From the NCBI GenBank assembly GCA_033026295.1, contig CM065175.1:1725501-1789500 (forward strand): a stretch of DNA of 64,000 bases. Direction: 5' to 3'. The position numbers were made by a program, and so were the translations under genes. The notes below the pieces were generated by a model, which did not search any database, was not told the DNA's origin, and saw only the letters and a program-made list of their open reading frames with translations. The stretch is from Channa striata (Eukaryota; Chordata; Actinopteri; Anabantiformes; Channidae). Positions 48,898 to 61,959 of the stretch are shown here, piece after piece (the stretch's first letter is position 1; every line of letters begins with the position of its first letter).

Positions 48898-49770
48898 GCA
48901 AGGGTTTGGGTGCTGTCGCAATAACCTCGGTCTGGGGAAGAAAACTTGCAGTGTAATGACTACATTAATTTCTGATGTGACAGCATTGTTGTAGATCATA
49001 CGGGGCAAGAAACACAAACAAGAAATTCACCATGTTGCACCTCAAAGGATGTGCTCAGAACCGAGTTGCATTTATGTTTGTTTGTTTCCTCCTCAGGCAT
49101 TGTAGCTCAGCCCTTTCGATTAGTAATAAAACAAAGAGAACTGCAATTATGTGGCAAGTTTATGTTACTATAGAAAGAACTGAGTTGGACATATAGACTT
49201 TTACACACTGTTCCCAAGATTAGGGGCTGAAAGGCAATTTAATAGATACACATTAAAAGAGACAATATCATCAAAAAGTGCATTGTTTTTTCCCCCAAAA
49301 ATGGAATGCACTTCAGTCAGGTGTTGATGGGTTAGTCCAAGGCTCTTTTGTTTCTTTAAATGTTGAGTCGATCTGAACATTATCATGCCATTGGATGGCA
49401 AGTTATTACCAACCACCTACTGTCTGAGTCAACATGAAATACTGCTAACCTCTGGCAGACATAGTAAATACTAAATATTACACATCCCAGTGTGGTATGT
49501 GGTAATATACTGTACAATATTTCAAAGTTTTAAAAGCATTTTAAGATGTTTATGTTTGCTTTGTTGGGATACTGTAGTACTTGGAAAAATGCCTGTTACT
49601 GTATCCATCTGACCACACTTGCCACGAACAAAGGAAAATATCAGCCCCATGTTCAATGCTGACACCATTTCCATACCAACTTGTTCTGTCAGACTGAACA
49701 AATATAGCTGAATCATCATCTGATTATTTACTTTTAACCAATTTATTAATGCAGGAACTAATACATATGA

Positions 49771-50372
49771 GTGGAAAACATTGGGCAGGTTCGGTAGAAC
49801 CAGTAGTTCCAAAGCTGGGGACACCTGAAGACAGGGACAGAGAGGGAGAAGCACAACTACGGGAAAAAGAAGACGGAGAGTTAATGTCATACAGTGGTGA
49901 CATATAAATGTGGGCTGAGAGGAGAAAAGTGTCTCAGTGCATCAGGGGTTGGTCCCCCAGCAGTCTAAGCCTATAGCAACATGACTATACCTAACCATAA
50001 GGTTTATCAAAGAGGAAGGTTTGGAGCCTAGTCTTAAAAGTAGAGAGGGTGTCTGACTGTGGCGGCCTGAAAGCAGAGAATTACAGTAATCCAATCTAGA
50101 AGTAATAAACGCATAGACCAGCTTTTCTGCATCGTTTTGAGACAGGATCCTCCTAATTTTGGTTATGTTTCGTAGATGGAAGAAGGCTGTTCTAGAGATT
50201 AGTTTTATGTGTGAAGTAAATGACAAATCCTGGTCAAAAATGACTCTGAGATTCCTTGCAGTACTACTGGGGGCAAGAGTTATGTCATCTAAAGTAACAA
50301 TATGTTTGGACAATATATTTCTCACAATAACTTCAGTTTTAACTGAGTTTAGAAGAAGGAAATCAATCAAAA
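49771..50372 (-). mobile_element. L2-type LINE fragment (RT thumb and part of 3' region)
   Basis: Minus strand. The frame 49942-50370 contains FLLLNSVKTEVIV, VIFDQDLSFTSHIKLISRTA and DAEKLVYAFITSRLDYCNSL, then jumps to the extreme ORF2 end (SQTPSLLLRLGSKPSS), so the segment between is deleted near 50055. The 3' part includes gggcaggttcggtagaacca and a region with tgtcatacagtggtgacat. The YADD box and everything 5' of it are missing. Confidence 0.88.
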
Positions 50373-50521
50373 CTTTTGTGACCCTACTGCCATTACTGAC
50401 CCATTACAAATAGGAGAAATATCTGTTGAGTCTCACTTTGGAGTATAATGTAGGATTTAAAAATTGAACTAATCTGTGCAGTTGTGTAAACAGGAGCAGG
50501 AGGTTTTAATCATAACTTCTA

Positions 50522-50755
50522 TGGGGGTGACTGTGGCACAGTAGGTAGAGCGGTCACCCACCAACCCTACTGTTATTGGTTTGATACCCAGTCACATGTC
50601 GAAGTGTTCTTGAGCAAGACACTGAACCCCCACTTAGCTGCATAGCAGCTCCCACAATCGGTGTGTGATTGTGAGTTCAAATGGGTGAATGAGAAGCAGT
50701 GTCAAGTGCTTTGAGTACCAACAATTACTGTATGAGTTCAGACCATTTGCCATTC
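50522..50755 (+). repeat. SINE-like repeat, group B (nearly complete)
   Basis: The head gtggcacagtaggtagagcg is a good A-box match, and tattggtttgatacccag is a B-box-like stretch. It is followed by gagcaagacactgaaccccc, gtgtgtgattgtgag and gtgctttgagtaccaacaat. Confidence 0.78.
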
Positions 50756-51826
50756 CAAGCAGGGACTAAGTAAAATATTGGCACATACAGAAAGAGCCAA
50801 GTAGACACTGACATACATTGCAACGAGTACAACATAACGTCCACCATCCATTGCACTTTGTCTAGCACCGTTTTTGTAAATGTTCTTTATTATAACCATT
50901 AATCCAAAGTGTAGAGATTGAAAAGCATTTATTCAAAGTTACTTTAAACTTTTTTCATACAAAAACAAACCATGTCAGATTTATGAAAGCAAGTGCATTC
51001 ATCAAATTAATTAAAAGTGGGTTTAGGGTCAAAGATTGAAACTTACAACCATCATCTTACATGCTTATTTCAGCTCAGCTATTTCAGAATAATTACTTGT
51101 TCTCTGCAGGCTTTGGCAGAAAAAACAGTGCTAAAACAACAGTGCACATTAGAGTCAAAGATGCCATTGGAAACTCACAACGGCTCTTTTTCAGCTCGAT
51201 ATAATTAACACTTGGAATGTGTTAGCGTGAAGTTATACGCTGTTGTATGTATGTGAACGTCTAATGCCCTCCTGTTTGTTTGGATCTTTTTTTTCTGCCT
51301 GTCCTTGCTGTCAAAACTCACTTAATGAAGTCTCAGATGCAGCTCGGGCCACTAAAAGCAAAAGAATTTATTCAGAAGCAGACATCACAAATTAGCAGTA
51401 CAATTATCCTAACACTTGGACACAGTGGACAGGAGCTGCCAGTAGCTAATGCACCACTGTTCCGATTCATATAGACAAAAAAAAAACCCAAAAGAAACTG
51501 AGCTGAGAGTTTGACATTTCTGCGTTTGACTCTGGTTCTTGCTGAACTCAAGAGTGGACAAAAGGAAGGGTGGACGTTAATGCAGCAGAACTACCTGTAT
51601 GGTCCATTTGAAAAAAATGACAGCTTAAAAAATGTTAAATCAGTTGGATGTAATCTTAAATGTGCATAAAACTCAATTTTATACTTTAGAACTGCTCAAC
51701 GAGAACATTTCCATTTCCATGATTCTGAGAGGCCCTTTGTACAGTCTGATGCAAATGAATCGTATTGAGTCAAATCCAAAGTAAATTATGCAATTCTGCT
51801 TTATGTAAACAAACATCAGGATATTT

Positions 51827-51873
51827 TGGATATTTTGACTCAGCTCAATGGGTGAGCTGAGTCAAAATATCCA
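51827..51873. repeat. perfect 21-bp hairpin with 5-nt loop
   Basis: The arm 51827-51847 (tggatattttgactc and onward) is the exact reverse complement of 51853-51873, with loop atggg. Partial direct repetition of atattttgga just upstream suggests template switching during replication. It is not followed by a terminator-like T run and no mature small RNA can be inferred. Confidence 0.93.
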
Positions 51874-53862
51874 CGGTGCTGATCATGGAGAGTGTTCCTC
51901 ACAGTCTACCTGTGTATTTGTACCCGCTCCTGTAATGCTGGAGGCCCTCCACAGCTCGTGCAGAGCGAAGTGCTATGGAGAGGCACTGATTTAGGAAACG
52001 GCCATTGTTTCAAGCATTTGTGTGTGTCTGGTTTCAACTGCCTTGAGAAATATTTCACCAAACATTTGCACGGAAAGACTCGCTGGCTCAACAGGCAGGA
52101 TCACAATGACCACAGTCTTGTTTTAATTCTCCCTCCTAGTGACGCTCACGATTCTTGCATTCTGTGGGGTTTTTGCTGTTTTCCCAGGACAAAGGGGCAA
52201 AAGTTGAATATTTGCCTTGTGCTTAACACTGGCACATTCACAGAGATGATGATTAATGTGCAGTGTCCCTGCAATAAAAAAAATACAATACACAAACAGT
52301 TGATAGTAGGTTTCAGTGAATATCTTTCAACGTTTTCATGTCTTTGCAGCCTGAAACTCCCTCTTTGGCGTTTCCTGTTGATTTCCAGTGGGGAAAAGTA
52401 AGAAAAAGTGGACATTTTGTACCAAAAATACATCAACTGTTAAACCGAATGTCTTTAGAGAAAACACTGGTAAGACTGTGGTATATGTAAAAATGGTTAA
52501 AGAAATAACATATGACAAATACACTGATTCATATGTACACATGCACCTCTAAAGCAGTTTTTCCCAATTTGATCCAAGAGAAATTGTAAAATAAAAGTAT
52601 AAACAAAATATAAACTGTTGCAAGTAGATATAAACACGAATAACTGTGAACTCTACATTGGAAATTCGTCGATAGGACTAAGATCTTCTTACCTAAGCTG
52701 GGAGGCCACCATGTGTGTTCAAAGCTTGTGACAAAAAAAACAACATTAACTGTGCTTTGAACAATGTTAATCTGCTCCTAGAAACTGTTGCTACAGCGCC
52801 TGCGTTGGTAGAATCTGAGGGAAAATGCATGAACCTTACACTATTATGATCTTATTTTTTATTAGTTATGCTTTCCATTTGCAGAAGTCTAAGATTAACC
52901 CCTATGATTATATTTTGTCTTATATCTTAAAGAAATAATGCTCTTTGTTCAGAGGGATATAAACAGCATCTTTAATTTTGCTATAGAATAAATGTTCAAA
53001 GATGTAATAGGCTGCTGCCAGTGCCGCGGTATTTATCCTGAATTTGCCACAGTACAAAATACTATTATATAATATTACAAGATTATGCTGATACTACAGA
53101 TGAGCTAAAAATCATGATTTATTCTAAAGGTTTTGCAGAAAAAAAAACACTTTTCTAACTGGATTACGGGCTTGTTTGCATTGGATCTGGGATATAATGA
53201 CATCCTCAAAATGTGTCAGCAACACTGAGTCTAAAATACTGTCTTTGTGTTCCAATTTACTGACTCAGAGGAAAAGCTGTGAAAGTTTCGAATGCAAATC
53301 CAGCAGGTAAAAATACCCAAATTGCTTGTGTCACAGCCGCTGCCTCGGTGGCAGCTGCTTATCACGCTGGTAAGTGGACAAAACACCAGCACACACCTGT
53401 CCCTTTCACCTGAGGCAGTGTCTTTGTCACCTCACATCTGTCTCACACTGCTTCAGCTCCTCGCCTGCCGGGGTGGTACACACAAGCTGCGGTGTAGAGG
53501 AGTACTTCCCCTCGTATAGACCCGACTCATTTGAACTTGTTACAAAAAGCCGCCTTGCTGGGAACATGGCTGGATTTGTGCCACTGTGGAAAAACCTGAC
53601 TTAGATGGAATCTGTGGTTTATGAAACAGCCCCATAATGCCTTTAGGTTTTGGATGTTAGGCATTTCTGACTGGAGTGTAATGTTGAATCGTGAACCCTT
53701 AGATTCGTCCTTGCCATCCATTAACTTCCGATCATTCTTATGAGCTTCCCTCTTCCCCTCTGTCCCAGCCTCTTCCTCGCTGTCCTCCGTCTCCCTCACA
53801 GGTTTAATCATTGGTGTGTGTGTGCTCCCTACTACAACATCAGTCAGGGGCTGTCCTCAGCT

Positions 53863-54068
53863 ATTAGCCTGTAGCTCAGTTGATAAGGCAGTCCCTGGTC
53901 CGTCTTTGGGGCGTGTCGAAGTGTCCCTGGGCAAGACACTGAACCCCTAGTTGGGTCAGATGAGCACCCTGTGTGGCACCCATCGCCCTTGTGTAAATGT
54001 GTGGCTTCCAAATTACTCTGTAAGTCACTTTGGATAAAAGCGTCTGCCAAATGACTAAAATGTAAAAA
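53863..54068 (+). repeat. SINE-like repeat, group B
   Basis: The head reads cctgtagctcagttgataag. It is followed by gtgtccctgggcaagacact, gaacccctagttgggtcaga and tttggataaaagcgtctgcc, with an aaaatgtaaaa end. This copy preserves the tail best. Confidence 0.78.
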
Positions 54069-54472
54069 TGTAGCCTGTCAAAGACTTAAAACCCACATCT
54101 AGTGTCGAACGTGGGGCGTCTCTCAACCTCTCTCTCCTGCTCTCAGCACTGCTCGCACTTACTTCATGCGTGTCAGGCTGGATCTGTGATGCCAACACCT
54201 CGTGTGTCTCCACGGCAGTGTTGTTTGTGTCGGTTGACATTTTTGGCTGGTTCGATCTTTTACTCGCATTTCAGAATATTTCTGAGCAGAAAGTGATGGG
54301 ACCACTGGCCCTGTGATATGTGATTCATCTTCATTCTCTCCAAATGTTCTAAGAATAATACAATATGGGCCCGTGTTTGTTATACATATTGATATGCAGT
54401 GTATTCAGTACTATTAGTCTGTGATTAGTATTACACACTCTACTTTTACCAACAGTGATCTTTGGCTTTGTC

Positions 54473-54514
54473 ATAATTATCATACTTACATAGTATAGTA
54501 AGTATGATAATTAT
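54473..54514. repeat. perfect 17-bp hairpin with 8-nt loop
   Basis: The arm ataattatcatacttac (54473-54489) is exactly complementary to 54498-54514, with loop atagtata. It is AT-rich and lies just before a GT microsatellite and a SINE tail. Confidence 0.92.
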
Positions 54515-54545
54515 ATAAGTGATTATAATCATTAAGTATAGTAAC

Positions 54546-54571
54546 TGTGTGTGTGTGTGTGTGTGTGTGTG
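54546..54571. repeat. (GT)n microsatellite
   Basis: About 13 GT units run directly into gaatgggtgaatgag of the adjacent SINE-like tail. Confidence 0.95.
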
Positions 54572-54640
54572 AATGGGTGAATGAGTAGCTACATTGAACC
54601 TTAAAGTGCTTTGAGTAAAATTGCTGTATAAGGGGATATT
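54572..54640 (+). repeat. SINE-like repeat, group B (3' fragment)
   Basis: The text gaatgggtgaatgagtagct followed by aaagtgctttgagtaaaatt is the 3' end of the group B repeat. The GT tract replaces its 5' part. Confidence 0.6.
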
Positions 54641-56934
54641 TACCAAGTACAAGATGTGAAGTGTAGAATTTCGACCACTGCTTCGCCCACTCTCTGCACA
54701 CAGCGTGTCACATGTTGCTGTGTGTGGGGCTGTGCAGCTGCAGACTGGTCAGACCAACAGATACAACAGATACTTAATAAGCCAGCTATAAAGAAAATGT
54801 AGACAGTACCGAGACATTAAGTTGCTTCCCTAATTAAATAAATAACCCAAGCAAAAGTGGAGTCAAAGTCAAAGTGGAAGTGTGGACGCCTCAGAGCTCC
54901 CTCGTTATTGTCTGGTTTGGATGGCAACATGTCTCTGTTTCAGGTTCTGCATAGGAATTCCGAATGAAGCAGCTGATTATGTCATCCTGTTTTAATGCAC
55001 AAAAAACTCATAAAAATCATGAGCTGTGAAGCATGAGCAGAGGTTGAGTGATTTTGAATAAGTTTGGTTACAGTGTCACAAAAAAAATTCAGATTATGTT
55101 TAGTGTTAAAGTGAGAAAAATTGGGGCTATCAAAGCTCGAGCCACAGACAGAGAGCTCACTACTAGATTAGTACACCGTTATGTCACGGGGTGAGACATG
55201 GGCTTCCATTTTAATTTTTTTTTTTTATTTGCCATTAGCACAAGTGACTAGCTTGATAATTAGAGGTACAACTGAATCCAGTGTTTAGTGGTGCAGTGAG
55301 GGGCGACATGAATGCTGGGAGTGATATGACCGACATGATGTGTATGAAACGACTGCTTCAGTGACTTCCTGTATGACACAGGGTGCTGATGTCCGTTTCG
55401 AGGACAGGTGGACAGGAGACCGACCTGGTCAACAGTCTGATCATCTGAGATATTAACTAAGTAAGATAGGATACCAGCTATCCATTAGCTTGGCAAGCTC
55501 CTCAGTGAGTAAGTGTGCTCATTCATCCTTGTGTCACTGGTGCGAACAACGAAAATAATTCTAAAACTAGCGACTGGACTTGGAGTCCTCTTTGTCCCTA
55601 CAGGATGCCAGCTCATTTTATGTCGAAGTGTTGCATCGAGGTAGACAATAACTTGGTGGACTTTTGACACTAATTGGATGTTTGGAGTGATGAGTTGAGG
55701 TGGTTTACACCTGTTGTTAGTGTTGGACTCGCACGCCAACAGGACTCCCAGTGAAGGTAGCAACCAATCACTGTTGAGGCAGCATGTGGTCCTTTTGTAG
55801 TTTGGTAGATAACTTTCTTTCTGCGCTTAGATTCAGGTTTATTTTGTGGTTATAGTCATATAGTCATAGTTGTTTTTTTCTCCATTAAGACGGACCACCA
55901 TCTTGCTCTAACCCTAACCAAGTGCTGTAAGTATAAAGACAAGCATAGAACAGTCTGTAGTCAAAAAACACCCGGATCAGATGCAAGATCAGATGTGTTT
56001 GTGCGTCACTTGGTGAAATGATATGTTCACCATCAATGTATTTGGATTTTGTCCCTTGGCATGTCCTCATTATAATAGACAACACAGTCTCACCGTCACG
56101 AAAACAACCAGAACATTTGTTGTAGCTTTGTGTTATAGCTTGTCAGCTCTGAGGTCTCCATCTCATATTCCTGTCAGACATGAGACATTTAGGAAGTTAA
56201 GACATAGTCTGACTAAGTTTGGAAAAATGGAAATACGCTTCTTCTCTTATCATTTCATTTCAATTGACAGAACAAACAGTATAAAAGCAGTCAGGCATAC
56301 AGGAGACAAACACGTAGCTTTCAGTTAACTCGGCCTCAGATACTGAAAACCTTTGTCAGCTGGTTTTAGAAAAATGTCTGTGGGCTCTCCAAACAGTCAG
56401 GCTGACTGAACTCAGTGTCTGACTCGGGGTGATGCCTGCCAAGTCATTAGCAAAAAAAAAGTATCACCGGATTAATTTATACTGTATATATATATTATTC
56501 AGAGGACAAACATACAAATATTGGAAACTGAGCTGCTTTCCATCTCTTTAATACCTTTGGCATAGTGCAACTGAAAAGACAATTGCCACAGAGTTAGATA
56601 CTCATTCTCATGTTTCAGTACAGCACAAACAATGTAAAATACAAACTCCTACAGACATACATGTACTTGTACTTGTACTACATAAATGACATTGTTTGTC
56701 GTCCCAGAAAGGCATTTATTGAAGCAATACCCACATTCCAGTACCCACTTAGCATCACGCACCAGGGCGCTGTCTGCTGTCTCTTACAGGGGGCCCCAAA
56801 ATCGCAGCTGGCGTAAAGCAGTTTTATCTTTTAAAAAACTTTATTGTGGTTGCAATAATAGAGAGTTGTTTCACTTTGGACTCAGTCCTCACTATCCTCA
56901 GTAACCTAATCCGTACAAGAGTCTACATACTGTA

Positions 56935-57158
56935 CTTGCACAGTAGGCAGAGCGGTCGTCCACCAACCCTAAACTTGTTGGTTTGATCCCTGGTCACATG
57001 CTGAAGTGTCACTGAACCCCCACTTAGTTGTTCCCAGTGAGCATTGGCTGAATAGCAGCCCCCTCAGTGTGTAAATGGGTAAATAAAAGCAGTGTATTGC
57101 ACTTTGAGTTCCGACACGTAGAAAACCATTATATAAGTGCAGACCGTTTACTATAGCT
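56935..57158 (+). repeat. SINE-like repeat, group B
   Basis: The text agtaggcagagcggtcgtcc and gttggtttgatccctggtca is followed by gaagtgtcactgaaccccca and a tail with tataagtgcagaccgttta. A short deletion removes the usual gagcaagaca. It is closest to the copy at 50.5 kb. Confidence 0.75.
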
Positions 57159-57299
57159 GCCAGACATCAGCCAAATGTAATGCTGCTTTGTTCAATTTCC
57201 CACACTGTTACAGTCTTTCTCAAATAGAATTCGGGTTTATTACAACTGCACCTTCATTTCCTAACACAGCTCCTAATGTTAGCGTTGGACCACACGGAG

Positions 57300-57460
57300 A
57301 TGGTAGATAAGTAAATACATTTACTCAAGTACTGAATTTCAATATCCTTTGAAGTACTTGTATTTCACTGTAGTGTTTCCATTTTAGGCAATACATTTTA
57401 GTTGAGTTGGTGGGAAATGTTGTACTCCAGTCCATTTCATTTTTCAGCCGTATAATCTAG
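57300..57460 (+). repeat. interspersed repeat with 'acttaagtact' pattern
   Basis: The text aatacatttactcaagtact, tttgaagtacttgtatttca and agtgtttccattttaggcaa matches a common teleost DNA-transposon-like repeat rich in ACTTGTA/TACTCAAGTA motifs. It is diverged and non-coding. Confidence 0.5.
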
Positions 57461-59295
57461 GTACAATTCCTATAATGACTTACCCTTATAAGTTTTCACT
57501 TTATTTAAGGCCAAAAAATGCATACCCAATATGAAATGGTTGTAATTCTGAAACAGTAAGGGCTACACTAATGAGCATGGTGTCATTGAAATGGGCAAAA
57601 ATTCAAGTTTTCTGATACAAAGACAAAATCTTGTTAAGTGATAGTAAAACAAAATTCCAGAGGGACAAATGTTGGGTTTAACCTCACATACATGGACCAA
57701 AGAACTGAACTGTTTTTATTTTTTCATAAGGCAATGGCCAGTCGCACACAAGAGTTGCCCTTTGGAGATTTCAAAATGTCCCAGGCAATAAAATGGCTTC
57801 ATGGGTGTTTACAACCGTAAAACACCCAGTTTTTTAAATACAAATAAATGCATACAATATACAAACAAAAACTACATACTCATTAGCAGATTATCTATAC
57901 TTCTGCTTCTTCTCAGATTAACTGTTTCGCAGACAAACAGGAACCCCTCTCGTTTATAAAATGTCTGCAAACTACACATCCCCAAACCCGTTTCCTTAGC
58001 TACATCATCACTGCATAATCACATCATTATTTGACTGTAACAGCGCAAGAAGTGATCAAGTGCTTGTTTTGAGCCAAAATGGTGGCTTGTTTCAGAAAGA
58101 AGATGGTTGCGGTGTTTACTTTCACTAGACAAAAGCTCGGTACCAATTTGTTTTTTTGGAATTTTATGGAGAGATTGGTGCGCAGCATTTGAGGATTCAG
58201 ACGTAACGAAAGCTAAAGGTCGTTGTCTCGCTGAATGTTAACTCACTGGAAAACTGTTGTTGCTGTGGTTCTTCAATCTTGTCGTTTATATCATTGGAAT
58301 CGTGAGGTTTTCTGCGTTTTAAAAGAAGGTATACTTTGCCAAGTTTTTTTTGGGATAGGCTGGTGCAATTGTAAAATGACTTAGGTGATAACATGTTTTT
58401 TCCCGCGGGCGACTCGGTGATTTACAGTAAAATCTGTTACATAGCACTGAATCATGGTCAGTTTAGTTTGGCTTTTTAACAAAAATCAACTACAATTAAA
58501 ACACATTCTCATGTCAATGTGAAAACGGATCTCAATCTCTCAGTAATCTAAATTATTACAAATAAAACATAGAATACACTTCTTGAGTACAAAAGTATTC
58601 ATCACTTTGAAGTAACTCAGGCAGGGTGAGAGCGTAGTGCAGCCACAGTGAGATGGTAATCACCCGACTGCCGTGAACGGGTTTAGAGTATTCTACCTAC
58701 AAATGCTACTCGTTAGTGGACATTTTTTTGCATATTGGCACATCTCACTGGCTGCTGGGACTGAGTTTGACCTGCCTGCCAAGATCTGCAAGCGAAACCC
58801 CATGGACTGATGATTTCCTTTCAGATGTGTAGCCTGCTGCTTTACTTTGAGATCATTCAGAGTCCGTCAAATTCACTTACATGTCAGTCGATCAAAGACA
58901 GTATCTTTTCACATGTACTTATAATTACCAGCGCTCCAACAGTTTCCTGACCTTCAAATTCACTTTTTGTCTACCTCCCCTTCTGTCTGCACTTGGCACA
59001 GGTGAAATAAAGCAGTTCGAAGTGAGCTGAAGCGGTTACTGCACTAACTCTGGCAGAGCAATATCTCTTGATTTGAAGACTGAAAGATTGACAGGATTTT
59101 TTGTCCACAGCTGCTTTATATCGTTACGTTTCTATGAAACACTTCATGTGAGGACAACAGGGCAACCGTAAGCAGTGGATATTTGTTTGACCCTCCACCA
59201 TGTTTACCTCAATTAAATCAGCTGGAAAAGACAAAATAACATTACAGTATAACCACAAACCTTTAAACTCATGATTACGTTAGACTTCTTTTTTC

Positions 59296-59530
59296 AACTC
59301 AATTTAACTTTTTAACACAACGCCGCCATCTCAAGTCACTTTACATAATAAAGTCATTTAGAGAAAACCCAACAAATCCCCCTTGAGCAGCTATAGGCAA
59401 CAGTGGAGAGGAAAAACTCCCTTTGCCGGAAGAAACCTCCAGCAGAACCAGGCTCAGGGTGGGCGCCCATCTGCCTTGACCGGTTGGGCTGAGTGGAAAG
59501 TGGAGAGAGAAAAGAACAGAGCAAAAAAAG
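59296..59530 (-). mobile_element. L2-type LINE 3' tail
   Basis: Minus-strand copy: ttttttcaactcaatttaac, aacccaacaaatcccccttg, gaagaaacctccagcagaac, tgccttgaccggttgggctg and then gtggaaagtggagagag. Severely 5' truncated. Confidence 0.88.
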
Positions 59531-60427
59531 CGACATCAGACTTCTTGCGCTGACACTTATGGTACCTGTCAGACTTTAAGTGTAGTTCGAACCTAATGTG
59601 TGCGTATAAAGTCAAACCTTGATGCTATAGGGTATGTGCTTCGTCAGTACGGTCAGTGAGAGGACATTATCTGACGCTGTAGGATACGAACGTGTTGTGA
59701 GAAAACTGAAAAGTCTTGGGATTACATGCGCTAATATTTTTTGGCTATTACCATTAACAAGTCAGTGAGGTTGTAATAGAAATGGAATAGAGGGAGAAGA
59801 ATGGAAATTCATATTTCTAAAACACAGCAATCTCACAGTTCCAACTGTTTGCAGAGGAAGCTCCGGTGTAACAGGCTAAACCCTCTGACATGCCCCATAA
59901 AAGGAGGTCATTTCAAATTTAAAACACTTTTGTGACAAAAGGAAACAGGGTTTTAAGAGGACAAAAAAAAACGAGCGGGATCAGTGTGGAAGCTGGGGAA
60001 GGTTTTGAATGTGGTGAAATGAGGTGAAACAACACAACAACATAAGCTGATCAAATAGCAGCTCAGCTCACAGAGGGAATCTAAGTGTCGCTAATGCTGG
60101 CAATGCATTTCCTCAGAGAGGAAGCATTATCTCACTGTAGTCCGCTGTTAAATGCAACTGTATGTGCATGTGTTTGCTTCATGTGTGACCAGGAGCGTGT
60201 GTGTTAGTGTGTGTGGCTCTGTGCCATAATTCTCCATGAGCAGTGCGCTGGATTCCGACGCATCAAAATCGGAGCGGCAGCCAACATGAAGGACTCTCTC
60301 CTGCCCGGCATCCTGCTTACACAGCCCGCTGCCAGCCTGTGTATGTGTCGGAGAGATCACTTAACTAATCGCGCCCTGTTCGGGGAGTACACTCGCTGCC
60401 AAGAATTAAGGAGACTTGCAGTGAGCG

Positions 60428-60485
60428 AGTGTGTGTGTGTGTGTGCTCAGTGTCTGTGTGAGGGTGTGTGTGTTTGTGTGCGTGT
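60428..60485. repeat. GT-rich imperfect microsatellite
   Basis: Interrupted (GT)n tracts are separated by ctcagtgtctgtgtgagg. A modest GC/CpG rise lies just upstream (60240-60400), with no gene recognised. Confidence 0.8.
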
Positions 60486-61959
60486 ACATTCTCAGTCGTG
60501 CTCCTGACTTTGCTTGGATTTTGAAGCAAACACTGCACCACAGCCAAACGTGGCTCCATCAGTCTGATGCTCCCCACCTGACAAGCTGGTGAAGGTTGGG
60601 ATCTGTTTGATGTATGATTCATTTAGTTCTTCATACTCACAGAAATAGATATTCACATCTGGGGACCCCCCCCCCCTTTTTTTTTCTCTCACTCTCTGAA
60701 ATGCAGCAGCAGTGGGTTTCTGATAAAACTAGGAGTGTTGTTAAAATGAACAGACAGCAGCTCCACACACTCATGGATGCCCCTGATAAAAATGTTTTTC
60801 TGGTGGTAATTTTCTTGCGTATGTTATATCTTATCATTTGTGGCATAAACATCAATTTGCCTGTAGTTCAAAGAAGCAGGAATTTTTGTGGCGTTGCTTC
60901 CCAGTGTGACACAACAACCGCAGATTTTTACAAACATTTCTAAATTTCACAGGTGGCTCTCGAGTTCGATTGGGCGGAACAGTAAATTCATCAAGAACAA
61001 CAAAAACCAAAGAGTCGCCTTAATAACAAATAATCCAGTGCTGACTGGACACTCTCAAAAATAAGGGTTCTGAGCCATTTCTCTCCACCAAGCCACACAT
61101 ATCGGGCTGATTACTGGACCCTTAAAGTACGTCTGTGGATAAGGCCAAAGGTCAAAACATATCTGTTCCCAAGCAGTAAAAAGAACATAAATACAACGTG
61201 CCATTTATTCAGTTAAGGGACAGTTTCAGGAGACAGTGTGCTTTTTAAATAGACTTCTTGAAATGGAAATGTACTCTCACAATTAACAAGTCAATTATGA
61301 TTAAATCAAATTAAAAGCAATGACATATAGACACTTACGTGGCAAGGTCCTGGATAACGAGTACAGCTATTTCCACAAGAACACAAACAAAAAGGCTTTG
61401 GGAGGTTTGACAAATAAAACCGAGTTAGTTCAGTTTAGCTGCATAGGTATGGGGACAGCTAGCTTGTCTCTGTTCCATTGAGGTGGTCTTTTATCGCTGT
61501 TTTCAGGATAGTCCTGGAAATTTTCTGTTGTTTTCCATAGACATCGTTGCACAGACAAGTTTAAAACCTTTGGACCTGAAGACTACAGCAAGGATAAGAA
61601 CCCCAAAGTAGGTATGTAAATGGGTTTGGTTCATCTTCTTCAACCTGGCTCCAGAATAATTTTCCCGATGGATTCTGGGGTGAAAGGATCGAAAGTAGAC
61701 ATCAGCACATCAGTAGCTGCCCTTCTTGTCGGCCCTGGTTGCATCCTTATCACATTGGCAGCCATGCGGGGTGGCTCGTTTCATGCGCAAGAAGAACATT
61801 TATTTCCACCATTTTTTTGACATATTTGTTCACTCGCTAGGTGCTGACCATCATCTTCCTCAACGTCACTGCCAGACTGAATTTTCAGAAATGTGATCCC
61901 CACCTTCTGAAACCTCTTCCTCTACATCATTATTGTTCTCTCTCTTCCAAAATTGATTG

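Noticed and set aside
60211..60507. 98-codon Cys-rich frame as a small secreted protein
   Set aside because: The Cys/Val run comes from GT repeats, and no signal peptide or family was recognised.
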